Source: Pseudomonadota bacterium
GTDB lineage: Bacteria; Pseudomonadota; Gammaproteobacteria; JAKAQQ01
Assembly (NCBI GenBank): GCA_021810635.1
Contig: JAJZIH010000005.1
Coordinates: 72,501 to 123,064 of the forward strand
DNA length: 50,564 nucleotides
Direction of reading: 5' to 3'
Shown: positions 44,066 to 50,564 of the stretch, one piece after another
Numbering within the stretch: the first letter of the stretch is position 1
Layout of the letters: the number at the start of each line of letters is the position of its first letter
The notes under the pieces: generated by a model
Told to the model about the DNA's origin: nothing
What the model saw: only the letters and a program-made list of their open reading frames with translations
The model's database searches: none
Position numbers and translations under genes: made by a program

Positions 44066-44464
44066 ATGCTCAAGGCACCCAAACCTCCCGCACCCAAGAT
44101 CGCGACCCTGATCGGCAGCAATACCAGCCTGACGGGCGAGGTCCACTTCCAGGGGGGGCTGCACGTGGACGGCCGCATCCAGGGCAACCTGATCGCGGAA
44201 GGCGAGCGGTCCCTCATGATCATCAGTCCCGCGGCATCGGTGGAAGGTGAGATCCACGGCTATGAGGTGATCATCCATGGCCGGGTCCAGGGCGACGTCT
44301 ACGCCACGGACCGCCTCGAACTCGGGGAGACGGCTCAGGTCACCGGGGACGTCTACTACGGTGCCATCACGATTGCGATCGGGGCCACGGTCAACGGGCG
44401 CCTCATCCATCGTCCCGGCGAACCCAAGCTGATCGAACACCGCCAGAACCACAGTCTGGAATGA
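44066..44464 (+). CDS. Bactofilin
   Basis: The 132-residue protein has the beta-helical bactofilin core: TLIGSNTSLTGEVHFQGGLH, VDGRIQGNLIAEGE, SVEGEIHGYEVIIHGRVQGD and GDVYYGAITIAIGATVNGRL, a right-handed repeat of G-x-[VI] strands. Bactofilins polymerise into cytoskeletal filaments that help set shape and cell-wall growth. ATG 44066 follows GAGGAA, ten bases after the DUF6776-like gene, so the two are probably co-transcribed. Confidence 0.93.
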   Translation: MLKAPKPPAPKIATLIGSNTSLTGEVHFQGGLHVDGRIQGNLIAEGERSLMIISPAASVEGEIHGYEVIIHGRVQGDVYATDRLELGETAQVTGDVYYGAITIAIGATVNGRLIHRPGEPKLIEHRQNHSLE

Positions 44465-44480
44465 TCCCGCCCGACATCCA

Positions 44481-44489
44481 TGCTAAAAT
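44481..44489 (+). promoter_or_regulatory. Extended -10 promoter (TGCTAAAAT) just before erpA
   Basis: TGC-TAAAAT, identical to the element before the cytochrome c gene, ends seven bases before the erpA start. A transcript starting here would be nearly leaderless, so its use is uncertain. Confidence 0.35.
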
Positions 44490-44495
44490 CAACTC

Positions 44496-44852
44496 ATGAA
44501 TGAGATTTCCCCGGTTCGGGAGTCGGTCGGCGTGGAGTTTACCGAGGCAGCTGCGCACCGGGTTCTCACGCTCATGCAGGAGGAAGGCCGGACGGACCTC
44601 AAGCTGCGCGTCTATGTGAGCGGTGGCGGCTGTTCCGGCTTCCAGTACGGGTTTGCATTCGAGGAAGGAGCCCAGGAGGATGATCTTCAGGTGGCGCGGA
44701 GTGGGGTCGTGCTCCTGATCGATCCGCTGAGCCTGCAATATCTCCGGGGAGCGGAAATCGACTATACCGACGATGCCGAGGGTGAGCAGTTTGTGATCCG
44801 CAACCCCAACGCACAGACCACCTGCGGCTGCGGATCCTCCTTCACGGTCTGA
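44496..44852 (+). CDS. erpA: Iron-sulfur cluster insertion protein ErpA
   Basis: The 118-residue A-type carrier has [20 protein letters not shown], the first cysteine in [13 protein letters not shown] (Cys46) and the pair in [11 protein letters not shown] (Cys110, Cys112), the three ligands that hold the iron-sulfur cluster. It passes clusters to apo-enzymes. Position 31 bases after bactofilin is a common arrangement. Confidence 0.96.
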   Translation: MNEISPVRESVGVEFTEAAAHRVLTLMQEEGRTDLKLRVYVSGGGCSGFQYGFAFEEGAQEDDLQVARSGVVLLIDPLSLQYLRGAEIDYTDDAEGEQFVIRNPNAQTTCGCGSSFTV

Positions 44853-45340
44853 CCTTCATCAACAGGCGCGGACCGGTCATCCTCCAGCGTCGGATGACCC
44901 TCCTCGGGTCTCTTCGTCGTGGTGGCGGAGCGAGGGGGTTGCCGGCTATCGGCATTCTGGAGTTTGGAAGAGCCTTCGCGTCACCTCGCGACAAAGTCCG
45001 TTTCGGGCAATTCCTGATCGGGACGGCTGACTGGACCGGAGCGGGATTGGCGGCGAAGAAGACCGGTCGGCCCCCTTTCGCAGTGCATCTGTTCGAGTTG
45101 GGTGGTGGATCGGCAGGATATGAGCAGACGACGCACCGTGGAACGGGTTGCCTGTGGTGCAGCGCAACGAGATGCCAGCCCATGGGGAAATGCACGGGGC
45201 GCGTGCCGGCGGGCGGTACCAGGAAACGCCAGTGCCGGAGGTGTGGACGATCAGCCAGTCGGCTTTGCTGCTGACCTGGGGGAGAGCACCACCTGACCCG
45301 TGGCTCGCGTCCTTCGGACAGGGCATAGCCACAAAGAGAA
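44853..45340. other. Intergenic stretch, no gene seen
   Basis: About 490 bases after erpA. Open frames on both strands (for example a 126-residue forward frame ending RKRQCRRCGRSASRLCC) have no recognisable motif and no good start. The sequence becomes abruptly more AT-rich at about 45330, at the border to the accessory region. Confidence 0.4.
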
Positions 45341-45348
45341 ACAATGAT

Positions 45349-45373
45349 TTTGTGAGTTGTGCTATCCTCACAA
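45349..45373 (+). promoter_or_regulatory. Inverted repeat over a possible promoter of the small lipoprotein
   Basis: TTTGTGAG (45349-45356) and CTCACAAA (45367-45374) form a perfect eight-base inverted repeat with ten bases between. The spacer and right arm hold TATCCT, a possible -10 element. It looks like a repressor operator 27 bases before the lipoprotein ATG. Confidence 0.45.
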
Positions 45374-45400
45374 ATACTCGGTTATTCAGGAGATATTCAA

Positions 45401-45685
45401 ATGAAAAGAATAGCTCTGAAAAAAAGCGTTTTGCTCTTGTTCGTTTTTCCTCTCGCCTTCGTTTTATTGGCCGGTTGCACAACGACTTCATCGCTTCCGG
45501 GTAAAATGACTGTCGCCTCTGCGAAGAAAAAAAAGATGATTTGTTTCCCGCACATGAAGGTCGGAAGCCATATTGCGCACACGATTTGCCTCACGCCGCG
45601 TCAGTACCAGGAGCGTGAGAATGCGCACATTGCGGCTCAGCAGACGATCATGCGGACAAATACCTGCCTGGGGCCGAATTGCTAG
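45401..45685 (+). CDS. Small lipoprotein of unknown function
   Basis: The 94-residue protein starts MKRIALKKSVLLLFVFPLAF and has the lipobox LLAGC, a clear type II signal peptide. The mature part is short, lysine-rich (VASAKKKKMICFPHMKVGSH), with four cysteines (CFPH, CLTP, CLGPNC) but no known domain. AGGAGA lies seven bases before the ATG. Codon use is more AT-rich than the surroundings, suggesting transfer. The stop TAG is made of the TA target and the first base of the IS630 element; without the element the stop would also be TAG. Confidence 0.75.
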   Translation: MKRIALKKSVLLLFVFPLAFVLLAGCTTTSSLPGKMTVASAKKKKMICFPHMKVGSHIAHTICLTPRQYQERENAHIAAQQTIMRTNTCLGPNC

Positions 45686-46890
45686 TGTGATGTCCAATAA
45701 TTAGGCTTTACATTTGCTTTTTTGTGTGGCGGGTCCGCGGCGCGGTGCAGCCGGGTTTGATCTGTTCGAGGGTCTGGCGGCACTGGCTCAGCCTGGTGTG
45801 GATTGACTCGGCGGTGGCGGTCCAGACGAACGGCTTGGGATCTTCGTTCCAGGCCTCGAGAAATTGGGCGATGGCGATCTGCAGGTCGGAGACGCTGCTG
45901 AAGGAGCCGCGACGCACCGCTTTGGAGGTGAGTTCGCCAAACCAGCGCTCCACCAGATTGAGCCAGCTCGAACTGGTGGGCACGAAGTGCGGGACGAATC
46001 TGGGGTGCCGCTTCATCCAGGCCCGCACCGTCGGATGCTTGTGCGTGCCGTAGTTGTCCATCACCAGGTGCAGGACGCTGTCCCCTGGAAACTCCGCATC
46101 GATACGCCGCAGGAATTTCAGGAACTCCTGGTGACGATGCCGACTGAAGCACTGGCCCACGACCTTGCCCTGCAGGACTTCCAGCGCGGCAAACAGGCAG
46201 GTCGTGCCGTTGCGCTTGTAGTCACGGGTCATCGTACCCAGCCGGCCTTTCTTCATCGGCAAGCCGGGCTGGGTGCGGTCCAGCGCCTGGATCTGGGTCT
46301 TCTCGTCCACACAGAGCACCAGCGCCTGATCGGGCGGGTTCAGATACAGCCCCACGACATCCGTGAGCTTCTCCAGGAACCGGGCATCGGTCGACAGCTT
46401 GAAGGTCTTGACCCGGTGCGGCTTCAGATGGTGGCTGCGCCAAATCGTACTGACCGTGGACTTGCTCACGCCCTGGGCCTGCGCCATCGTGCGGCAACTC
46501 CAATGGGTCATCCCCTCCGGCTTGCTCGATGTCGTGGCCTGCACGATCGCCTGGATCTTGCGAGACGAATAGGTGGACTTGCGACCGCGGCCGGGCGCAA
46601 TCTCCCACAAGCCCGCCGAGCCAGCTTGCGCAAAGCGGCCACGCCACAGCGCGACCGTCGGCCGGCTCACGCCGAGCAGATCCGCCAGCAGGACATCGCT
46701 GCCTCCACTGGCCGCACCCAGCACCACGCGGCACCGCAGTGCCACCTGCTGCGGCGTTCCGTGAGCCGCCACCCACCGCTCCAACTGCTCGCGCTGAAGC
46801 TCCGATATGACCAAAGGCGGATGGGTGCGGGGCATCCCCCATCATAGCCGTTCCCAGATTATATGTAAAGCCATTTGCTGGACACTACAC
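45685..46890 (-). mobile_element. Second IS630-family insertion sequence (1206 bp)
   Basis: The left end TAGTGTGATGTCCA.. and the right end, read in reverse TAGTGTAGTGTCCA.., with a shared GGCTTTACAT further in, are imperfect terminal inverted repeats of about 32 bases. TA dinucleotides (45683-45684 and 46891-46892) flank it. The transposase frame is intact. It differs from the element at 9418 in ends, length and transposase, so it is not a copy of that one. Confidence 0.92.
45708..46835 (-). CDS. IS630-family transposase
   Basis: A single-frame transposase of 375 residues. N-terminal helix-turn-helix domains: ADLLGVSRPTVALWRGRFAQ and AQAQGVSKSTVSTIWRSHHL. Catalytic DDE residues lie in LVLCVDEKTQIQALDRTQ, LHLVMDNYGTHKHP and SSSWLNLVERWFGELT. 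The length is at the upper end for the group. No frameshift is needed, unlike the element at 9418. Confidence 0.93.
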   Translation of the reverse strand: MPRTHPPLVISELQREQLERWVAAHGTPQQVALRCRVVLGAASGGSDVLLADLLGVSRPTVALWRGRFAQAGSAGLWEIAPGRGRKSTYSSRKIQAIVQATTSSKPEGMTHWSCRTMAQAQGVSKSTVSTIWRSHHLKPHRVKTFKLSTDARFLEKLTDVVGLYLNPPDQALVLCVDEKTQIQALDRTQPGLPMKKGRLGTMTRDYKRNGTTCLFAALEVLQGKVVGQCFSRHRHQEFLKFLRRIDAEFPGDSVLHLVMDNYGTHKHPTVRAWMKRHPRFVPHFVPTSSSWLNLVERWFGELTSKAVRRGSFSSVSDLQIAIAQFLEAWNEDPKPFVWTATAESIHTRLSQCRQTLEQIKPGCTAPRTRHTKKQM

Positions 46891-46934
46891 TAGCGAATCG
46901 TGTGGTCCCCGAGTCATGCGCGGCGTATCGCAAG

Positions 46935-47192
46935 GTGCGACGTGAAGCGTTGACAGGGGTACGCATAGGCCAGCCATTGGGCCCCGCTAGAGTGACTCTC
47001 CTGGGTGCCGACGCTGTTCAAGAAGCGGAAGGCAACACGTCTGAGCGCGCCATCGCAAGCGCCCAGATGACCCGGTGTGGTCGTAGACCCTGGCAGGAGT
47101 GAACGCTCCTGGCACGGGAACCGGGAGATCTCTGGGCTGACCAGCCGCGTGATCGGGCCGGTCCGCATCGGGAAGGCGAGGAGCCGAAGCCG
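46935..47192 (+). ncRNA. Group II intron 5' RNA domains
   Basis: About 260 bases of non-coding intron RNA before the reverse transcriptase frame, expected to fold into part of domains I-IV. This is short for a full set, so the frame may start inside the structured part. I could not fold it here. Confidence 0.5.
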
Positions 47193-48686
47193 ATGATGAA
47201 CGAACCCGAGAAATCAGACTCGGCCATAGTAGCGAAGAACCCTGCGAACAAGGTCGCCTCGGCGGCTGTGGAGTGGGTGGAGCCAAGGGCCGGGACCAAG
47301 GGGAACACGGGCCAACCACGCACGCAACGGACTCAGCGCCGAGCAAGCGTGTCACCGGGACTGGAACGTATACGGAACGCCGCACGGCAGCGGAAGAAGG
47401 AGCAGTTCACAGCGTTGCTGCACCACGTCACGGTCGAGCTACTTCGGGATGCGTTTCTGGCGCTCAAACGCCGGGCCGCCTCCGGGGTCGATGGCGTGAC
47501 GTGGCAGGACTACGAGGCGGGCTTGGAGGGCAACCTTCAGGATCTGCACGCGCGAGTCCAACGTGGCACGTATCGGGCGTTGCCCGTCAGCCGGCGGTTC
47601 ATACCCAAGCCGGACGGCAAGGAACGTCCCCTGGGGATCACGGCGCTGGAAGACCAGATCGTCCAGCGCGCGGTGGTCGCGGTGCTCAGTGCGATCTACG
47701 AGGGAGACTTCCTCGGGTTCTCGTATGGATTCCGGCCTGGGCGCAGTCAGCACGATGCGCTCGATGCACTGGCCTGCGGAATTGGCACCACCCCGGTGAA
47801 CTGGATTCTCGACGCCGACATCCGAAGTTTCTTCGACCAGATCGACCAGACTTGGTTGGTCAAGTTCCTGGAACATCGCGTCGGCGACGAGCGTGTCATC
47901 CGCTTGGTGCGCAAATGGCTCATGGCGGGCGTCTTGGTCGAGGGGATGTGAAGCGTCAGTGAGGCGGGGACTCCGCAAGGGGCGGTGATCTCGCCGCTTT
48001 TGGCAAACGTCTACCTTCACTACGTTTTCGATCTCTGGGCCGTGCAATGGCGACGGCGAGAAGCGGCTGGCAAGGTCATCGTCGTGCGTTACGCCGATGA
48101 CCTTGTGGTCGGCTTCGAGCAAGAAGCGGATGCGCGGCGATTCCGGGACGCGATGCGACAGAGGCTCGAGCAGTTTGCGCTCGAACTTCACGGGAAAAAG
48201 ACCCGGCTGCTGGAGTTTGGCCGCTTGGCTGCGGCACGATGAAAGCGGCAGGGCTTGGGGAAGCCAGAAACCTTTGCTTTCCTGGGGTTCGTCTTCATCT
48301 GCGGCCAGTCCCGGCGCGGAGCCTTCCAGCTCCAGCGAAAAACACGGGGCGACCGGATGCGGACCACGCTTCAGGAGATCAAAGTGCAGCTACGGATCCG
48401 CCTACACGACGCCATCCCGGCCCAGGGCCGATGGCTGAGAAGTGTGGTCACGGGCGACTTTGCCGACCACGCGGTGCCGACGAATTTCAGGGCACTCGGG
48501 GCGTTCCGGTACCACGTCACCGACCTCTGGAGGCGCACGCTTCGGCGGCGCAGTCAGAGGGAGGCCATGACGTGGGAGCGGATGACGAAGATCGCTGCAG
48601 CTTGGCTTCCTCCACCTCGAATCCTTCACCCATGGCCTGACCATCGGTTCTCCGTCAAACACCCGAGGTGGAAGCCCAGTGCGTGA
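47193..48686 (+). pseudogene. Group II intron reverse transcriptase/maturase with two in-frame TGA codons
   Basis: One forward frame encodes all parts: SGVDGVTWQDYEAGLEGNLQ, FIPKPDGKERPLGITALEDQ, SYGFRPGRSQHDALDALACG, ILDADIRSFFDQIDQ, GTPQGAVISPLLANVYLHYV, the catalytic VVRYADDLVVGFE, KPETFAFLGFVF and the maturase domain WLPPPRILHPWP. It is interrupted by TGA at 47949-47951 (after VLVEGM) and TGA at 48240-48242 (after LAAAR). No frameshift is present. Both could come from CGA or TGG by one change. There is no endonuclease domain. Likely an inactive enzyme; the intron could still move only with help from a related protein. Confidence 0.88.
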
Positions 48687-48746
48687 ATTGCACACGCTGG
48701 GATCTGTGCGGGGGGCGTCCAGTAATGGACGCCCCTACCGCGATCA

Positions 48747-49150
48747 AACCGATCCACTTCAAGTTGTACTACGGGCATTTCCTGCGCCACCGGATTTCCA
48801 TGGAGCACGCCAATCCGCCGCCGCCCAGCGTCAAGGTGTGGAAGAACGAAGAAAAGGGCTCGGACGTGAACCTTTCTCTGCACGTCCTCAACGACGCTTG
48901 GCAGAACGCCTACGACTGCGCCGTGATCGTGTCCAACGACTCGGATTTGGCGGAATCTCTTCGGCTCGTGAAGGCACAGAATCGCAAGCTCATCGGCCTG
49001 GTAACGCCCGGCGCGCCCAGGCGCAAGACTTCGCGCCAGCTCAAACAGCATGCGGACTTCATGAAACCCAACCGCACCTGGATGCTGAGGACAAGCCAGC
49101 TACCCGATCCCATTCCGGGGACGAGGATTCACAAACCGGCGGGCTGGTGA
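48747..49150 (+). pseudogene. NYN-domain (PIN-like ribonuclease) protein, C-terminal part only
   Basis: The frame reads KPIHFKLYYGHFLRHRISME, KNEEKGSDVNLSLHVLNDAW, YDCAVIVSNDSDLAESLRLV and RKTSRQLKQHADFMKPNRTW. EEKGSDVN and VIVSNDSDL hold the later acidic residues of the NYN nuclease fold. The family's N-terminus, which begins with a strand of the YVDGFN type and the first aspartate, is missing. The coding sequence starts at the intron's 3' end; only about 40 bases lie between the intron's 5' end and the IS630 element, and they cannot hold the missing part. Truncated. Confidence 0.75.
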
Positions 49151-49244
49151 AATTCAAAGGAGCCTGTACCGGCCTCATACACTCGTTTGACTCCCGTCAA
49201 GAGTGATGCTATACAAGTCAAGCCGTGATTTCTTGGACAGGGCA

Positions 49245-50255
49245 ATGTCGAAGCCACGCCGTATCAGAGTGATCACCCTCACTGTCACGTTGCTGACAGC
49301 AGCAGGAATAGGTGCCATCCTCCTCGTCCCGCGGCACCAGATGGCACAGCCGGCAGCCCGCGTCTCAGCTGCCAGACCCGCAGCTCACTCCGGCAGAATC
49401 TGGCCGAATACGCATTTAGGGTTCGTCCCTAGGCGTGCTTCTGCTGGCTTCCATTACTACAATCCTCTGCATGGTCCGCCGCCGTCTGCAACCCCGCAGC
49501 AGATCAAGCGCTGGGGTACTAAGTTGTGGCTCCGATATGGCCTCGAAGGTCATCGGCCTGATCTCTCGGGTCCACCCCTGGCCAGTCTCTATAAAACTGA
49601 AGCGGCTCTCGCCAACCAAGGCAATACGCGGGCAGCGACGATGCTGTTCAAGGGATTCGTATATTGTTCTTTTCACGCCCACGTTCTTCCTGCTGACACA
49701 CTCGCACTGAAACAGAAAATTGTTCGCATGAAAGCCACCCGCGAGGATATGTACCACCTGCATACCTCACATCTCGCTTCCGCGATCACCCGCTTGAACG
49801 AAACCTATCACTTTTGTTTGGGGGAAACCCATCCGAAGCAAACCACGATCGAACACTGGGCCCGGATTGCAGCCTGGAGCCTCAATCCCCGGACCATGTG
49901 GGGGATTATGAATTCGCTGGGTGCGCCAGTCCTTTTTGAGAAAGACACACAAGCTGAGGTCGGACGAACGACACAAATGATCACCGATCGCGCCGCCCGT
50001 GCCGGCGTCACGGCAGCTTGGGTCGACTGGAGCCAAACGTATTTATTTGGCATGTATGGCCATCGCAGGCATCCGACGCGTGCCTTTGCCGGGCTGTACA
50101 CCGCGTACCTGCTCACCCGCTCGCCTGCTTTGGCATATGAGATCTGGAAGGAGAGCCAAGGGCGGTTCACCGCCAGCGAGATCCGGGAGGGCGAGGCCAT
50201 GGCCCGCCGCAACTACCGGGAGATCCGGGAACGACAATCATCCATTTCTCATTGA
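49245..50255 (+). CDS. Membrane-anchored or exported protein of unknown function
   Basis: I do not recognise this 336-residue protein. ATG 49245 (MSKPRRIRVITLTVTLLTAA) gives one N-terminal hydrophobic segment, VITLTVTLLTAAGIGAILLV, anchor or signal. The mature part is helical with segments such as LYKTEAALANQGNTRAATML and FAGLYTAYLLTRSPALAYEI, a faint resemblance to tetratrico- or Sel1-like proteins, not enough for a call. An earlier ATG (49203) is less likely because it would precede the signal by 14 residues. The next gene follows after 19 bases, so an operon is likely. Confidence 0.65.
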   Translation: MSKPRRIRVITLTVTLLTAAGIGAILLVPRHQMAQPAARVSAARPAAHSGRIWPNTHLGFVPRRASAGFHYYNPLHGPPPSATPQQIKRWGTKLWLRYGLEGHRPDLSGPPLASLYKTEAALANQGNTRAATMLFKGFVYCSFHAHVLPADTLALKQKIVRMKATREDMYHLHTSHLASAITRLNETYHFCLGETHPKQTTIEHWARIAAWSLNPRTMWGIMNSLGAPVLFEKDTQAEVGRTTQMITDRAARAGVTAAWVDWSQTYLFGMYGHRRHPTRAFAGLYTAYLLTRSPALAYEIWKESQGRFTASEIREGEAMARRNYREIRERQSSISH

Positions 50256-50274
50256 CCGACAGGAGTTCAGGAAC

Positions 50275-50564
50275 ATGACGAACCGATTCGCTACGATCGT
50301 ATTTGATGGTCTGATTCTCTCGCTTGTGTTGTGGATCTTCCCGGTTTACGCGTGGGCGACCCCGGTTTCGTGTCAGGGTCTGGTCCGGGTGACTCCATCG
50401 CTTTCGGGCACCACCGCCTCTTCCTGTGGCCCATCACCGAAGAATCCACCCCTTGGTCCATCGGAGCGGGGAATCGTGGTTCTGAACCCTGTGGGACCGC
50501 TTACTACGGGTGCACCAACATTCGGGAATTATTCGTTGGGTACAAACATCACCAGCAGTGGCAT
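50275..50564 (+). CDS. Start of a secreted protein of unknown function (cut by the window end)
   Basis: An open frame of 96 codons runs off the window. It starts MTNRFATIVFDGLILSLVLW with IFPVYAWA, a Sec signal peptide, followed by a proline-, serine- and glycine-rich region (VTPSLSGTTASSCGPSPKNP). The ribosome binding site AGGAG lies ten bases before ATG. No domain is visible yet. Confidence 0.6.
   Translation, partial: MTNRFATIVFDGLILSLVLWIFPVYAWATPVSCQGLVRVTPSLSGTTASSCGPSPKNPPLGPSERGIVVLNPVGPLTTGAPTFGNYSLGTNITSSG

Larger units (their letters stand above)
46935..48744 (+). mobile_element. Group II intron (about 1.8 kb)
   Basis: The 5' end GTGCGACGTGAAGC is a typical group II start. An intron-encoded reverse transcriptase lies in domain IV. 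After it, about 48671-48705 folds like domain V (GAAGCCCAG..CTGGGATC), and 48706-48742 is a hairpin with a perfect ten-pair stem GGGGCGTCCA/TGGACGCCCC, a GTAA loop and a bulged A (48737) as the branch point. The 3' end is placed seven bases later, at ..CGAT. Exact splice sites are inferred. Confidence 0.8.

Noticed and set aside
47900-48250. TGA recoding (for example tryptophan) to explain the intact RT frame
   Set aside because: Many genes in the window end in TGA, including birA, coaX, gap and murI, so TGA is a stop in this genome.

Overview
GC-rich (roughly two-thirds G+C by eye) bacterial chromosome segment. It starts in the last part of an rRNA operon (23S 3' end, 5S, strong terminator). 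ErpA, HemJ, AmpE-like, BtuB/BtuC/BtuD, a tkt-gap-pgk-pyk cluster and bactofilin next to ErpA suggest a gammaproteobacterium. I cannot name the genus from sequence alone.

Layout. (1) 1-705: 23S end, 5S, terminator. (2) 710-2390: mostly non-coding, with a decayed mannose-1-phosphate guanylyltransferase-like remnant, then a SAM methyltransferase. (3) 2519-4804: two amidinotransferase-fold (citrulline/arginine-type) hydrolases on either side of an opposite-strand AhpD/CMD-like gene. (4) 4830-7969: plsY, birA, coaX and a SPOR-like protein, overlapping like an operon; coaX has no ordinary start codon. (5) tRNA-Thr(TGT) and a secreted protein of unknown function. (6) 9418-12905: accessory block with an IS630-family element, small ORFs, a HigBA-like pair whose toxin carries an amber codon, and a VapBC-like pair with palindromic operators. 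(7) 13100-19765: tkt, gap, pgk, pyk, a cytochrome c and a YqhA-type membrane protein. (8) murI preceded by a glutathione-transferase-like remnant, a penicillin-acylase-family hydrolase, a YajR-type MFS exporter and ssb. (9) 25517-32783: a mannose-use locus. (10) Thiol-disulfide-like protein, SDR, carboxylesterase. (11) 35409-43178: AmpE-like protein and a cobalamin scavenging cluster (btuF, PduO-type adenosyltransferase, btuB under a cobalamin riboswitch, btuC, btuD) with ppa and hemJ. (12) Envelope protein, bactofilin, erpA. (13) 45340-50564: accessory end with a small lipoprotein, a second IS630-family element, a group II intron whose reverse transcriptase has two in-frame TGA codons, a truncated NYN-domain gene and two secreted or membrane proteins of unknown function.

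How genes work together. A secreted GH92 mannosidase fused to a NEW3 domain and a beta-propeller would release mannose outside the cytoplasm. The divergent operon supplies an MFS sugar permease, a mannose isomerase of the AGE family (mannose to fructose) and a PfkB fructokinase (fructose to fructose-6-phosphate), feeding the glycolytic and transketolase genes encoded 10 kb upstream. The B12 genes form a corrinoid uptake and adenosylation route; no corrin-ring synthesis genes are in the window, which fits salvage.

Most unusual points: both IS630-family elements sit in the TA of a stop codon of a small exported protein and leave a stop behind; coaX must start at a non-standard codon or contain a frame error; the toxin, the intron RT and the ManC-like remnant show different stages of decay; the mannosidase-NEW3-propeller fusion is an uncommon architecture.
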